Position numbers and translations under genes: made by a program | In this document: one piece after another, positions 1-12,659 of the stretch | Layout: the number at the start of each line of letters is the position of its first letter | Numbering within the stretch: position 1 is the first letter of the stretch | Source of the DNA: Litsea cubeba | Taxonomy: Eukaryota; Streptophyta; Magnoliopsida; Laurales; Lauraceae | Reading direction: 5' to 3' | DNA length: 64,000 nucleotides | Assembly: GCA_012931725.1 (NCBI GenBank) | Contig: CM022949.1 | Coordinates: forward strand, 25,264,243 to 25,328,242 | Notes under the pieces: generated by a model | What the model saw: the letters and a program-made list of their open reading frames with translations, nothing else | Told to the model about the DNA's origin: nothing | Databases searched by the model: none

Positions 1-987
1 CTCAAAATGTTCGTGCGTTGAGGAAGTCCAGTTTTAACCTAGAGGTCCTGCCTTCGAAATCCCTTTAATGCTTTACCCGATATATAGGGACCGAAGGGGA
101 TTCAGCGGTCGACCACATATTGAGACGGGCTCCCCAAAGTCGAATATTCATTTTACTGAATGACTCAGAAAAATCAAAGATTTTCGAATTATCTATCATA
201 CATCCCAAGAAAACAACCCTACCACAATATTTACATGTATATTTCTAAATATACAGGAATTATCACATTGGTGGTCACAATGATACTGACCTTGTTAATC
301 TTTGTTGGTAATATTTTCGAGTTCCACCATTCAAATATTTCTTGTTATACTTCAAATGACAGCAGCTGTTAATAGTGACAGTTGCACCATTTAAAAATAG
401 TGACAGTTCCACCCCACCATTCAAATAGTGATAGCACCGCTGTATTTCATTATCGATTGTCCTCACTTCAATCAATAGGAGGCGTTACTAACTCGTAGGA
501 ATATCATTTGAATGGCATTGTCTCACAAAAATGGTGGCAGGCATTAATATTTCCTTGAGGAGCTACCTGTTTGTTTCATGTAATGAATTCCAAAGAAGTC
601 TAAAAATGAGGAATCAGAGGCAAACAATCAAAACCACCACCAAATAACCTTCTTTCTAATGGAGTTTGAATACAGGGAAGATGATAAATAAATACCCAGT
701 CATTACCTTAGGAAGTCAAATCCCAGGAAACGCTACATTGCTGCCTTATATACTTCACCCCAAACCCCTTTAATAAATCTTTTGGTGGAGCTCGTTTGAC
801 CATAAATTGCAAAAATACCAGTTTGTTAAATTGGAGCATTGAGCAGTAAAATCACACTAAAAATGTATCAAGTAAATATTGCTAAATGAGACGAAGAAAG
901 ATTACAACATCATGACAGTAAAAAATTTAATGTGAACCATTAAGTATAAGCTTGCATAGTGCGTGTCAAACACTACACAGTCAATCC
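1..987. other. 3' flank of RPN8, no gene
   Basis: No coding region is supported here. The part next to the RPN8 stop should be its 3'UTR. Positions about 8-140 resemble a tRNA-derived SINE remnant: a box-A-like stretch, then a box-B-like stretch (GAGGTCCTGCCTTCGAAAT), and a related copy lies near 54553. The rest is AT-rich with a few short repeats of the type ATAGTGACAGTT around 375-430. Confidence 0.4.
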
Positions 988-3900
988 CTAGCTTCCAGGA
1001 GCAGCTGGTATGGTGGCTGGCTTTGCGTCTTCAGCTTTCTCATGCTCTTTGTTAAGCATCTGAAATAAGAATATGCAAATTCACAATTACACAATATTTT
1101 GGACGCAATTTCACATTCGGCCACATGAGGAATTGGTGTCCACAGCACCCTTTACACTTGATTTGAATGCCTACGAGGAGAATCAATATCTCAGCACTGG
1201 CCATGGACTGGGTGGGGCAAAACAAAGCCTTTTCAAGTCCACCCAACTTATTATTGGGACTAATGTTCAGGCCTAGAGCCACCCACAAGTCTCCCAGGTA
1301 CCTGAAGAGTCCCAATGGAGTCCACTATGGAATAGCCACTAACTGGCATGGCCCTGACATAAAAACAAAGTCCCAATGCAGTCCAATACACACTACTAGT
1401 AGCTACCTGTGACCAATAGTAGTATGTGTGACTTTGAGGTTATACTTAATCCACGGCCTGGGGGATCTGCAGAGCTGGAGCAATGTTACAGGCTACATGG
1501 ATACTGACATAAAGCATTGAATTCAAGCTTTTACCAGTGCTACTATCAACATCACACCAGTAAACTTGAAAACTTTTTTATTATTTCAATTCAACAAAGA
1601 AGAAAAAAGGAAAGATGTGAAAAAGAGAAAAAAAAAATAAAAAAGAGAAGAAACTTGTTGCTCATGATAACATACACTTTCGGGAGCAGCAGGTATTGAG
1701 AGCGATCAAAAGGGAAATAAAATGGGGTTTAAAGATCCAACGTTTGTCATTAGAAAATGGCATAGATCTAGTTGAAGAGTGAAGTGTTAAGTGATAGATA
1801 TATGGAAGTAGCCATCAGTTTTTCCACATCCTATGATAAATAGTTTCTTATTCTCTCCCCCGAGAAAGTAAATCCATCCACATGGGTAAATTCGGTTGTC
1901 TCCACTGTTGGCCATACTCCTTTAGCCATTATCTTACACCTTTCATCCCTCTACAACCCCCCAGTTTCCTATGTAAATGATATGAAGATACCAAATATCC
2001 CCTAATAGGATACATTAGTATTTTTCCATTGACATTTCAAATCAAACTAAAAAAAAAATGCTTTCCACACTGTTGACTTTTTTTCCCTTTTTTTGGCGAA
2101 CATCATCTTTTAGTTTCAATAGAGGTTCCATTCTCTCTCAAGAAAGAGGTTAAGGCAAGTTAGAAGCATGCAAATGAAGTTCTGTATTGCAATCTACATA
2201 GTACAGAAATGTATAGACAGAAGCAGAGAACCTGTCAATGAGTTAAGGAAAAAGCACATTACCTTGTTGTTTATCAGGTTGTGAAGTGCAATTACACTCC
2301 GAATGAGAGAAGAAAGATATATTACCAACATCATATCATTTGTTTTCACTGCAAGAGGACTAGAAAAATTAGTTTCAAGTCATTAGTGTGACAACCAAAG
2401 TACAAATATGACATTGCCAGCATTACCTGCAAAAGCCTTGATCAATTCAAGGACATTGAGATTCGGAAGTAGATTGAATACATCCTGCAAGGAATGACAT
2501 TCATAAGAACCAACAAAAGAAAAAATCAAATATTATCTGTAATGGAAACAATTCCAGACCTGTAAGTGGTACAGAATCTCGTGATTGAGTGGTAACTTTC
2601 CTTCAACTACATAATCTAAATAACCACGTATTTCTCGGAGCCGGGCATCCAACCCTTTCAATGCTACAAGTTTCCCTGCAACCTGTATCGAATAAAAAGC
2701 AAGCCACAGTGGAATTAACTTTGTACTGCATCCTAGAAGCAAAACTTTAAACAGAAATGCAAGACAGCAGAAATATTAGTAAAAAAAACAAACCTCTGTT
2801 GCAAGGGTACTAATGGTTGTGTCCTTCACATCCCTAAGCAAGTGCTCCACTCCTACAAACAAATGCAGCTTAGAATAAAAGATGTAGAGCAATATATTAA
2901 CTATGAAAAATGATACATTGTGAACCATCCATTTTGGCACCTAGCCCACCTATGATCTCCATCCAATATCCCCCTCCTCAGATTCTCACTATCACCCCCA
3001 TAAACTGGCACACACCAAAATTTGTAACTCAGTAAACTGTGTTATTCATTGTTGGAGTTTTTTTTTTTAATGTTATTCATTGTTGGATTGAAAATCCAAA
3101 ATACCAATGACTTAAAAAAAACATAAAATTTTGAGAGCCAAACATCAATGGATTGGGATGATGTAATAATGGGGCTGAGTTTTTGCCCAACCCTAGGTGT
3201 CGCAATGAGAGCTGTCCCTCCCCTGACTTCTCCATGATTGTTGTCGATCCGCCACTTGGGCCCCAAGACAGGCTGCACCTAAGTTAGGTGCAAATGGTGC
3301 ACAGCAGGCAGATAACTAACCTCTACAGATATGTGCAGCTGCAGACACTTGGAATGGAGTTCTAAAGATGAAACAAAATCCAATCATGGAAGCTTATCAC
3401 ATTTTTCAAAACTAGGAAAAGGAAAGAGTTTAGCTGCTCTGCTCTACTTCTCATGTAAAAAGAATAAGCATACCAATTTCCTCAACTTCATGAGCTGCAA
3501 TTTCTGAAGGCACATGCACAAATACCTTCTGGCTTTTTTGAGTAGCGTTCTGTTACCATGTGCAAATGTTAGGTGAGGAACTCAACAGCCTCAAACACAC
3601 GAGCGCACACACATACACAAAAAAAAAAAGAAAAAGAAAAGAGACACACAACACACGCACACAAAGCTGAGAAATATCATAGACAACGTAAATTTGTGTG
3701 CCTGGCTATGACCTACACACACAAAAAAGCCGAGGAATTAGTATCGACAAAGTAAAGTTGTGTTCTCTATGATTGACCTAAGTTACAAGGATAGAGTCTT
3801 AATTAGACATTAAATGATCAAACACCTGCATGTTCCAAAACTCATTTAGTACTAATAGAATTCCCAAACTGATGAACTGCATCAATGTGCAAATTATGCT

Positions 3901-6900
3901 AAAACCTAAAAAAACTCATCCAGACCCTAATAAATGCAAAACAAAGCCGACATACAAATAAACTTCACACCACCACATATTTCAAAAGAAGAAATGAAAA
4001 ACTGAATACAAAAATACGGCCTCAAAACTCTCGACTTTGAAAAGCAACAGCGTTCAAACAACTTATCAACTCAAATGCGAGGCCTGTCACTCTAAGTTGA
4101 TTCTTGAGATTAGAATTATACAGTTTCTAAACCTTGCTCCTCATAAATTAATTTTCTCATTTATGAGATGACCAGGGTGCTTATATTCATGTCTCAAGAA
4201 AACATATTTAGCAAGTTCCTTAAAAAAATCCTTCTGAGCATAATTAGGCACTGCAGCATGGCAAGCACTGTGGAGTTTTGATTCCATACCTCTTTCACTT
4301 CTTCAACAGCATAGTAAGCTTTCGTAGGTATTCCTAACTCTTTAGGTTGGACATCGATAATGACCAAGACAGGATTAGGAACATAACTGCCATATCAAAA
4401 CATGTCAAAATTACTCTGCAAATTCCATGTCCACAAAGTAATAAGATTCACAGACAGAAAAAAAAAGGGTCCTATCTTTAGGTTAGACATTCTTAGTTTA
4501 GAAAAACCTTATATAATTTAGATCCAGAAAGATAATTGATTGGCATGTAATTTAAAAAAAAAAAAAAAAGATCATTGATTGATGACATGTAATCAATAAG
4601 AGGAAAAAAAATCCTATTTAGTGTGAAAAGATTGGCAGCTAATTATTTCATGGAGAGGAAAGGAAAACCTATCTGAGATCCCCAATAGGCTCTCTCATCA
4701 TTGTCAATGGATTGAGCTAGTGTTTCTACTTGGTGTGAAGATTCCTTGAGTTAAATCTAACATTCATGGTGAATATGTGAAGACTATACCCATCATTAGG
4801 TCCCATCATAAAGGCATTTGAGGTGGCTTGACCACATACATAGCATTGTATAGCAGTAATATAAAATATTCAAGTGTTATTAAAGTACATAAAACCAGGA
4901 GAAGGGAGAGACTATCATTGAAAACCTTGAATGAACTAGGGTACAGTGGAAACATAAAACTCACAAAGTTGACCCTAAACAATAAGACTAGGCGCTCCAA
5001 ATAGATAAGGATTATGCCTCGACGAAGAACCAATTGGGGCAAAAAACAATAAAGAAATAAGCAGGAAACTCTTTCTAATCCCAAAAAAAAGAACAGAGAG
5101 AACTTCATTGCAAATAGTATGATCAACAGGCAATTGCATACAATAAAACAAATGATTTGTAACTAAACTATAGCATACTATTTCATCTAAACAATAATCA
5201 TCATCATCATCACCACCAATGAAGCCTTAACCCATCCATATAGGGTTGGTTGGCTTTGTGAATTCCAATTTTCCACTTAACCCTATTTAAACCATGTTCT
5301 TTATAGTTGCATAGTGAAAGGAATTGGATAATTCCCTAAAAGAAATCATTGAAACTCTGACAGTTTACTACTGGTCCCGAGCGCAAATAAAGGAGGAGCG
5401 TCGCATCATGTTGACAGCCGGCGTAAAACTTTTGTTAGGCTACATGAATTCTGAGTTACTGGACTTATGGAACAGAAGGCTGGTCAATCAGGAAACAATA
5501 CATGCGAAAAAATAAGTATGGCAGTCGGCAGAGATGAGAGATGTTGAGATGAAGTGTGATAAAATTAGAAAAAGATAGAATCATAACTGAGCATAGAATC
5601 AGAAACGAGTGCATTTAGGAGCATTCAGGGGTAACATCATTAGGTGATGAACTGAGACTCGTTTGAAACAGTTTGGACATGTCCAACACATGCCAACAAC
5701 GTGACTGGGGGAAAGTTTTAAAGGTTGATGGCCTCTCAAGGAAAAGGGGTGGGCGAAGAGGGAATGGATGGAAGTAGTAAGGATATATTTGAAGAAGTAC
5801 AAACTATCTAAGGATTTGGCTCAGGATAGACTGGAATGGCTAAACTGAATTCATGTAGTTCACCCCATTACAGTTGGGACAACGCTTTTGATGATGATGA
5901 CGACGACGAATAAAAGAAACGACCAACATAGAATCAAGTAAAACAAGTGATGACCATTCAAAACTTTTAAAATTTAGACAACACCAAACTCTTGACATTT
6001 TCCTTTTGGTTCTTTGGAAGTGTTATAAAATTCAAGGGAGAATCTAATCCAACCATGTATCCATAAGATCACAGTGAGAGATCGAAACCATTCACTTATG
6101 GATGAGTAAATTGAATATTAATTTTCCCTCTTGCAAACATAGAAATTGCCTCAAAACATCAAAACAACAAGGCTTTGAGACAAAGTGCGTTTGCTTAATG
6201 TTGGGACCTTAAAGGGAAGTTTGAAGATGAAGTGGTAAGTGGTAGATGACAATTTTTTTCTCAAATTGATTGAAGTAGATAATCTTGATGTAGCAAAATA
6301 TTATCTAACACAACTGGAACGATAACAAGTAGGTGGCATTTGACATTTTCATATCATTTACATATGGAAGTGGATAAGATAGAGGGGTGAAAGGTGGAAG
6401 ATAATACACAGAGGGGTATGGCCAAAGGTGAAACCATTAAATTTTCTCACAGTGGTGGAGATTTGTCTCTATAAGGGAGAGGATAAGAAATTACTTTCCA
6501 GTTTCCATCAAAAGTGGAAAATTTTGGATGCTGTTCTCTTTAGGCCATACTCATTTGCACATTGATGCAGCTAAGAATTGGTCAAGCATAACCGGAATGA
6601 TAACAAGTAGGTGGCATTTGGCATTTTCATATCATTTACATATGGAAGTCGAGAGGTTGGAAATGGGTGAAAATTAAAAAGTGAAAAACAATATGCAAAT
6701 GAGTATTGCCAAAAGAGAAGAACATCCAATTTTTTCCACTTTTGATGGCAAATAGTTTCTTATCCTCTCCCTTAGAGAAACAAATTCCACCACTGTGAGG
6801 AAATTTGATGGTTTCGCCTTCGGCCATACTCCTTTGCACATTATCTTCCACCTTTCACCCCTTACCATCCTATCCACTTGCATATGTAAATGACATGAAA

Positions 6901-9900
6901 TACAATTCCTTAGACATAAGGGCCTTTCCTAGTTTCCTCCCTAGAAATCTCTATTCAATTAATTCAATCCAAGCACATACGACCACTCAGAGCAATACCT
7001 TTGTACATTATCTTCCACCTTTCAACCCTTACCATCCTATCCACTCATAAAAAAATAATAATAATAATGTCCTCACCTAGACATCTAGACATCTAGACTC
7101 TTCCTTCCTATATATCTCTATTCAATTAGCTCAATCACCAATCTTCCTTGTGTCTCACAGTCACTGGTTGCATGATTAGGAGTACATAAAGAGGTCAAGG
7201 GTTCAAGGACTAGTACCACACTCATCTTCCAAAAAAAAAACTAGCTCAATCCAAGAAGGAACTCAGAGAAAGAAACTAAATGAGCTAAAAATTATGGAAA
7301 CTTAAAGTTTTACCACCCTTGAAGACAGACTACCCAGAGAAAGAAACTAAATGAGCTACAAATTATGAAAACCTAAGCTTTACCACCCTTGAAGTTCCTA
7401 CATCCAAACTAATCAAAGGCATGAACGCTCCCACCCTTTGGGATGTAGCACAAACAATGTCAAAATTCACAACACAGAAAAAGCTATGGGTGCATCTATT
7501 ATTTCTACTAATCATGTCTGAGACAAAATAAAAGCACTAAAAACAATATCCATCACTCCAACCACCTATTAACTATGATGCACGGATACTTTAAAATGGG
7601 CAACGTATCGTATCCGATACTTCCCTTTTTACATGTAAAATCCGTGTCCCTGCTGTGTCCGTGCCGAATCTGGGTTAGTTATAGCCTACGTTAACAATGT
7701 TTTGATATTAAATATATACAAGAAAAAAAATTAACTAAACAATTCCCAAATTGCAACTATACTGAACCCGATAGTGGACTATACTCCCCTCAATACTCGT
7801 CAAAATTGCATAAACTTCATCCAATTTTGTGCCACAAATTTTCTTTTAATTCAGTTACGTTTTCAAAAAACTTGTCATTTAAACATTGTTTGACACGAAA
7901 TATGGCCTTTTTCTAAGAAAAATATTAAATTAGACTGATGGTACTCTTCAAATGGGGCACAAACTCTTGAAGAGGATACGGTCCTACGTCTAGATAACAT
8001 GTCGGATTGACGGATTCATCGTGAAAAAAAAAAAAAACCCTTTCCTACAATTTGAAATATCAAAACAATTCTGCCAAAGTTATTTTGGAAAAGATGGATG
8101 GTTAGTTAATGTGAAGGGGTGAAGATAGTTGTATTTTGGAAATAAGGGAAAGGCTACTATTTTGATTAAAATACACTTAAATTACAATTTGAAACGACTA
8201 AAAGTCCTACAAGTTTCCAAGACATCACACTAAAGCCATTTGAATAAAAATGAATAAAACATCAAGTACAATAGTAGTAAATGATGCCCAAACCATCATG
8301 TCTCAAACTTCATAGTAAATGCAGTAAAATTGAGAAAACACCATAAAATTCCTAGGAGCAATCTTTATTTTTTTACAGGTAGCAATCCGAAAAAATGCTA
8401 AATAATTTTTTCTAAATGCTAAATAAATATTCTTCAATTGTTTATAATCAATTAACAACAAGAAATGAGCTCTGCAATTGCCTTGTTCGAACCATACGCT
8501 ATTGCCAAGCCCCAAAAGGGCCTGACCGCCTAAGAACCCTGAGGCCAACACCAGGAATAACCTAAGTAGTTATAGCCTATGTTAACATCAAGAAGAGCCT
8601 GTACTGTAGTGTAGATAGAAGGCATGCATCGTCAGCTTGTTGCGACCATGAGGTTGCAGAAACAGGATTATTATCTATATTCACTTCCCTAGTTTGATTC
8701 ACCAAAGGGCCGAGCCAAAGACCACACAACACAAGAAAACCTAATTTCATTCATTTATTCCCTAAATGACTGACTTGACTACTTGAGGTACAATATAAAG
8801 ACCTTTTGTTTGCACTAGTAAATGATTTATACACTTTAATTATGATAAGGATTTCTCCTTTCTAATTACAAATAATTGTCAATCAAGTAAACTAAAAATG
8901 GATCATAAGAAAATAGAAAGGAGTATCTAGAAAGGAGTTATAACGAAACAAGTTAAATAAATTAAAGTTGGAATTGGTGGGTCTGCTTGGCCGGTAGGTC
9001 TAGGTCTCTTGTGGTACACGGCTAGGCCTATTGGTCCAGTCATTGGACCTGGAGTTTGGCTCAATAGACTAGGTCTGCTCCATGGACCTCAGGACCAATT
9101 TGCGGGGCTTTGTTTGCAAGTCAGCTTAACTTCCATCTAGAAAGAGGGAAAAAAACCCAAACAAAAGTCTAGTGGGTAGGTCTGTGACAACACTAGAGGA
9201 TACAATACCTAACTGATTTAAGGCAGGGAAGGACTACAATCTGAGTATCATAGACAAAAGTCTAGTGGGTAGGTCTGTGACAACACTAGAGGATACAATA
9301 CCTAAGTGATTTAAGGCAGGGAAGGACTACAATCTGAGTATCATAGACAAAAGTCTAGTGGGTAGGTCTGTGACAACACTAGAGGAAACAATACCTAAGT
9401 GACTTAAGGCAGGGAAGAACTACAATCGAGTATCATAAGAATTTTATGAATATATCATTAAACTTTGCAGGTAAATCAGTCTCATTAAAGAATGAGTGTA
9501 GGAATGTAGGTCCACCTTAAATATATATATTTTTTATTATACATGAAGCAACATCAGTCAATAGTATTGTGCGCATGGAGATATATGCATGTAAATAAGA
9601 ATATAAACAAAACTGCATAGAACCTAGGAATGCAGAAGGTGAGTCAAACACTCATACATGATAAGTTCTGCCAGCAATGAAAGCATCAAATCTTTAACTA
9701 AAAAAGTTATTACGATCTTACTCATGGAATAATCCGTGAATATCTAGGTCATTCTCTCTCAGCTTGGGGCCTGTGCTGTACCACCCTACAACATGCTCCT
9801 TTGCTGAAACACAGATAATTAAATCGTCACAGGAAGAAAAAGAGAGCATATTGGTCTGGTCCGCACTAACTAGTGCCGAGAAATGGAAAGGCATTATCTT

Positions 9901-10967
9901 TGGGCAGAGAGCAAAAGTAATACCGTTAATTCTCTTGAACATGGAAAACATCGATTCATGGTAATTGTGGTCAAGAAACCAGATGCTTGGGTCCTTGTCA
10001 TCTTCTTCAAATGGAACTGTAAATATGGCAATGTGATTAAGCAACAATAATTGACATCATCAACTTCTAGTCTACCACAAATTCACAAAAAAAAAAAAAG
10101 TAACTTTAGAATAACATGTTTTCCATCCAAACTTAGACTTAGAAGGGCCAGTCTGACAGTGCCCTGCGTAACCTGCTAGTGGTTTTCTTTATTAACAGAT
10201 TTTCTAGTAGGTTACAGCTTATATTTTCTTCAACGCGGCCCACACATGAATGCCATTGCCCAACTATCGCAATGGCAGCCAGAATTGTAAACCCTAGATC
10301 AATTAAAACCCATGGCCTGTTTGGTTCCTAAGAAACCAGTTCCGCTGAACTCAATTTACCTATAATTAGTCATGGCAAAGAAAAAAAAAAATTTCCTAGA
10401 GACAACTCCGGCTACCAAACACATAAAATCCACTCAATTTACAAAGATCCAAACAGAAACTCACCCAAATTCACTTAACTGCCCGAGAAGACTAGTTAAA
10501 AGAATCTAACTACGCCCGCCCATGCCCTTTTCTTTTACATCCAAACACACCCCAACCCCAGACACACAAAATCACAACTTTCCTACATCCACGAGCCTTC
10601 CTTTGAAACCCTAACTCGAAGAGCAAGATCTAAAACCCTAAGACCCCAAAATCAAAAACACATCGCTGGTTCACATAATACCGTAAAAACCCTAGATCTA
10701 TACCCAAAGATCGAATCGGAAACTGCATTAGAGATAGATTTGTATGGTTAAAAGAAGCAGATGGAAGAAGAGGATCAAACCAGCATAGCTGTTGGTGACA
10801 TCAACGGTTCCTTTGAAGGAGGTGCCCAGAAGAACGCCGATTACTCGCTTGCGAGTGTCCCTGGCGACTCGATTGTAGTTGTCGACGATGCTGAGAAGGA
10901 CGAGGGGATGAACGATTACTTTGTCGATCGGCCTCGACGAGATCTGCTGCGTTTTCACAACATCCAT
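988..10967 (-). CDS. RPN8: 26S proteasome non-ATPase regulatory subunit 7 (RPN8/MOV34)
   Basis: This gene encodes a lid subunit of the 19S regulatory particle, the scaffold partner of the deubiquitinase RPN11. Coding exons run 10781-10967, 9924-10016, 9722-9803, 4290-4386, 3474-3549, 2794-2852, 2560-2682, 2427-2484, 2263-2348 and 988-1059, all with GT-AG borders and matching phases, giving 310 aa (Arabidopsis RPN8A is about 308). The start MDVVKTQQIS, the MPN-domain block VPFEEDDKDPSIWFLDHNYH and the C-terminal ALKGLDARLREIR segment match the family closely. Where RPN11 has its JAMM His-x-His, this protein reads GWYSTGPK (residues 100-107), so it is the usual non-catalytic MPN subunit. Intron 3 is about 5.3 kb and hosts LINE relics, a foldback repeat and a 93-bp tandem array. 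The acidic, Ala/Pro-rich tail ends at a TAG at 988-990. Confidence 0.95.
1825..1992. repeat. Partial copy of the foldback repeat family
   Basis: This stretch in RPN8 intron 9 matches the right arm of the foldback element at 6308-6900. Shared blocks include AATAGTTTCTTATTCTCTC, GGCCATACTCCTTT and TTATCTTACACCTTTCA. It is a single arm with no inverted partner nearby, so it is a truncated copy or a solo end. Confidence 0.5.
5186..5290 (-). mobile_element. LINE 3' tail remnant, minus orientation
   Basis: On the minus strand this reads as the typical end of a plant LINE: a conserved GGGTTAAGGCTTCATTGG-type tail followed by a (GAT)n run. It lies in RPN8 intron 3, about 40 bp from a second LINE remnant in the opposite orientation. 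Confidence 0.5.
5330..5912 (+). mobile_element. Decayed LINE reverse-transcriptase C-terminus
   Basis: Several plus-strand frames together show the C-terminal part of a plant LINE ORF2. Visible pieces are YGTEGWSIRKQYM near 5467-5505, FGHVQHMPTT near 5670-5700, KREWMEVVRIYLKKYK near 5755-5802 and SKDLAQDRLEWLN near 5806-5845. The tail GTTGGGACAACGCTTTTGATG is followed by a (GAT)/(GAC) run typical of this family. Stops and frameshifts interrupt it, so it is dead. It sits in sense-antisense conflict with the host gene inside intron 3. Confidence 0.75.
6308..6900. repeat. Foldback (inverted-repeat) element in RPN8 intron 3
   Basis: About 200 bp at 6345-6550 is repeated in inverted orientation at 6690-6895. 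Matching blocks include CATTTACATATG, GGGGTGAAAGGTGGAAGATAA, TATGGCCAAAGGTGAAACCAT and GGGAGAGGATAAGAAA. A separate direct copy of the first 60 bp (GATAACAAGTAGGTGGCATTT) starts near 6600. The structure is that of a MITE-like foldback element. I could not settle its ends or a target duplication. A further partial copy of the arm lies at about 6990-7050. Confidence 0.65.
7141..7241 (+). mobile_element. tRNA-derived SINE-like remnant
   Basis: A box-A-like segment (CTGGTTGCATGATTAGGAG) is followed about 30 bp later by a box-B-like segment (GTCAAGGGTTCAAGGAC), and an A-run closes it. This layout is typical of plant SINEs. It lies in RPN8 intron 3. Confidence 0.35.
9161..9438. repeat. 93-bp tandem repeat, three copies
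   Basis: Three head-to-tail units start at 9161, 9254 and 9347, each opening with ACAAAAGTCTAGTGGGTAGG. Units 1 and 2 are nearly identical and unit 3 carries a few changes, including a deleted base in AATCGAGTATC. The array is in RPN8 intron 3, between exons 4 and 3. No coding potential is evident. Confidence 0.9.
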
Positions 10968-11099
10968 TCTTCTTCGCTTCGCTTCGCTTCTGCAAAAATA
11001 CAAAGAATCCTTCTCTTTTCTTGGGGAAGAGGACTTTCGCTCTCTCTCTTTTTTACAGTTTTACTGGTCTTCTCGTTTGCTAGTTTGAGTGAGTACACC

Positions 11100-11108
11100 A
11101 TTATATAG
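11100..11108 (-). promoter_or_regulatory. TATA box of RPN8
   Basis: Read on the minus strand the sequence is CTATATAAT, about 135 bp upstream of the RPN8 ATG at 10967. A pyrimidine/GA-rich leader lies between them. Position and sequence fit a core promoter. No transcript data are available to fix the start site. Confidence 0.5.
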
Positions 11109-11633
11109 GAAAGGAAACGGAGTTTGGTTTTCACGGAATCTCTCTTGTACAAACGTGCCCTTAGTATTGTAAAATTTGATAAAGGATCGTATAATTTTTA
11201 TTTTTTAGAAAATTAGCGAAAGGTCCCCAAGTGTGTTGTATCTAACCTCCAGAAGCAAAAATTTATTAAGGCCTTTAGTCCACTCAGTTAGACTTTTTGC
11301 AGCCTTAGGTCCCTCAATCCATATGATCTCATTTTTCAAAACTAAATTACCCTTTCAACTATTTTAGACATAAAATTTTGAATTTTCAAATTTTAAATCT
11401 CCCCTCCTTCCTAAATCCTCTTTATACTCGACAAATGGCAAATGTTTTTCCCTAGAATCAGTTTTCTTTTTGGGAGAACTAGATTTGGGTTTTCTTCGAT
11501 CTCGAGTGGGCCACATTGATCGGATTCTGTGGGAGAAATCCGAAGTTGCAGAGGGAATCGGAATTGCAGAAGAAAAGAGGCTGGGTTACAGATCTTCGCC
11601 AGAGAATATGCCCGTCATTCACTGCGCATCTAC

Positions 11634-11866
11634 CAGTATAGGGCTGCATCACCACCAACGAATGGTGCAGAGAATGATAATCTGTGAAAAGAGACCCAAC
11701 ATGTAAGCGCCTGTGGACCCAATAATACAAAGGCTCTGATACTCCTATGTGGAGAAGCAGCTCATAAATACAACCACTCCAATTCCAAATCTGCAGAGTT
11801 CCAAGAACTTGGAAGGCGTGACAGGACATTGCAGCCATGAAAGCATGAAGGATTAAGAAATTGTCC
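11634..11866 (-). pseudogene. Lone exon of a CER3/CER1-like wax biosynthesis gene
   Basis: On the minus strand this 233-bp block is open, with a consensus acceptor before it (TTTTGTAG at 11867-11874) and a donor after it (GTAGATG from 11633). It translates as a stretch beginning DNFLILHAFMAAM and running through SEPLYYWVHRRLHVGSLF to YHSLHHSLVVMQPYTG. The pair HRRLH (HX3H) and HSLHH (HX2HH) are diiron His motifs of the fatty-acid hydroxylase fold in CER1/CER3 (very-long-chain alkane synthesis at the ER). No other CER3 exon is recognisable on either side, and the block sits inside a MULE-like element. I infer a transposon-captured exon with flanking intron, not a working gene. Confidence 0.75.
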
Positions 11867-12249
11867 CTACAAAAGTTAGAAAAGAAACAAGAAACAAGAC
11901 CCATTTCTATATTATTCTTAATTGCATCCGAAACAGAGCAAACGAATCAATCAAAAAGATGTAGTTACCAGTCTCATTCTTCATCTATTTGCTTGTAACC
12001 AACACCTTGCTTGTTGACCATTCGATTTTGGGTAAGGAATAGCATGCTACTATATGAGTGCCACAGCTGCCTGAAAAGGAGAATCCCCACATTGCCATTA
12101 CTGCGCATAGGGCCGCTTGGTTCTGATTTGCAGAACCTGCATTTTACCGGTTCACCTGAGCCGAAGAAGTAGCATATAAAACGTTGTTGCTTCCTTAGCC
12201 CACACGTCGTAGCCGGAGAGGAAAAAGAAGGGCGCTGCAACCTTGCCCA

Positions 12250-12650
12250 GGTTATGTTTCAAACTTACAGAACACGAAACGAAGAAGAAGACGATCTTCT
12301 GTGCGATCGCCGGATTTCCTGCACCATCGCTATTCCTGCGTCTCGCCAGAGAAGGGGGATCGCCACCGGACGCCGCGTCGTGCCATCGACAGAATCGAGG
12401 AAGAAGGCAATAGGCTTGGTGCTGTCCGTTTCTGGTTACAGAAACCAGAAGAAAGAAGACGATCTTCGGCCAGGCCAGGTTGGGTTTGTTCGGGTCGGTT
12501 TTGACCTGACTTGCTACGAAAACCCAGCCCACAGCCCAGATCCGTCGCTATTACTGGCACCCCGGTGTCGCGCCATCGTCGGAGAAAAGAGCAAGGCAGC
12601 AAGGCTGTCTTCCTGCATTGTAGCACCGCTAGAGAATGAAGGCAGCAGAG
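12250..12650. other. GC-richer unassigned segment in element A
   Basis: This segment has higher GC than its surroundings and contains overlapping open frames on both strands (up to 145 codons). None resembles a protein I know. A motif of about 20 bp (AAACCAGAAGAAAGAAGACG and relatives) recurs within it. It could be another captured gene fragment or simply element-internal sequence. Confidence 0.3.
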
Positions 12651-12659
12651 CTGTTATAT

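Noticed and set aside
9161..9438. CRISPR-like array
   Set aside because: Units are contiguous 93-bp copies without unique spacers, in a plant intron.
11634..11866. Functional CER3 gene
   Set aside because: Only one exon is present; the hundreds of residues expected on each side are missing and the exon is enclosed by transposon ends.
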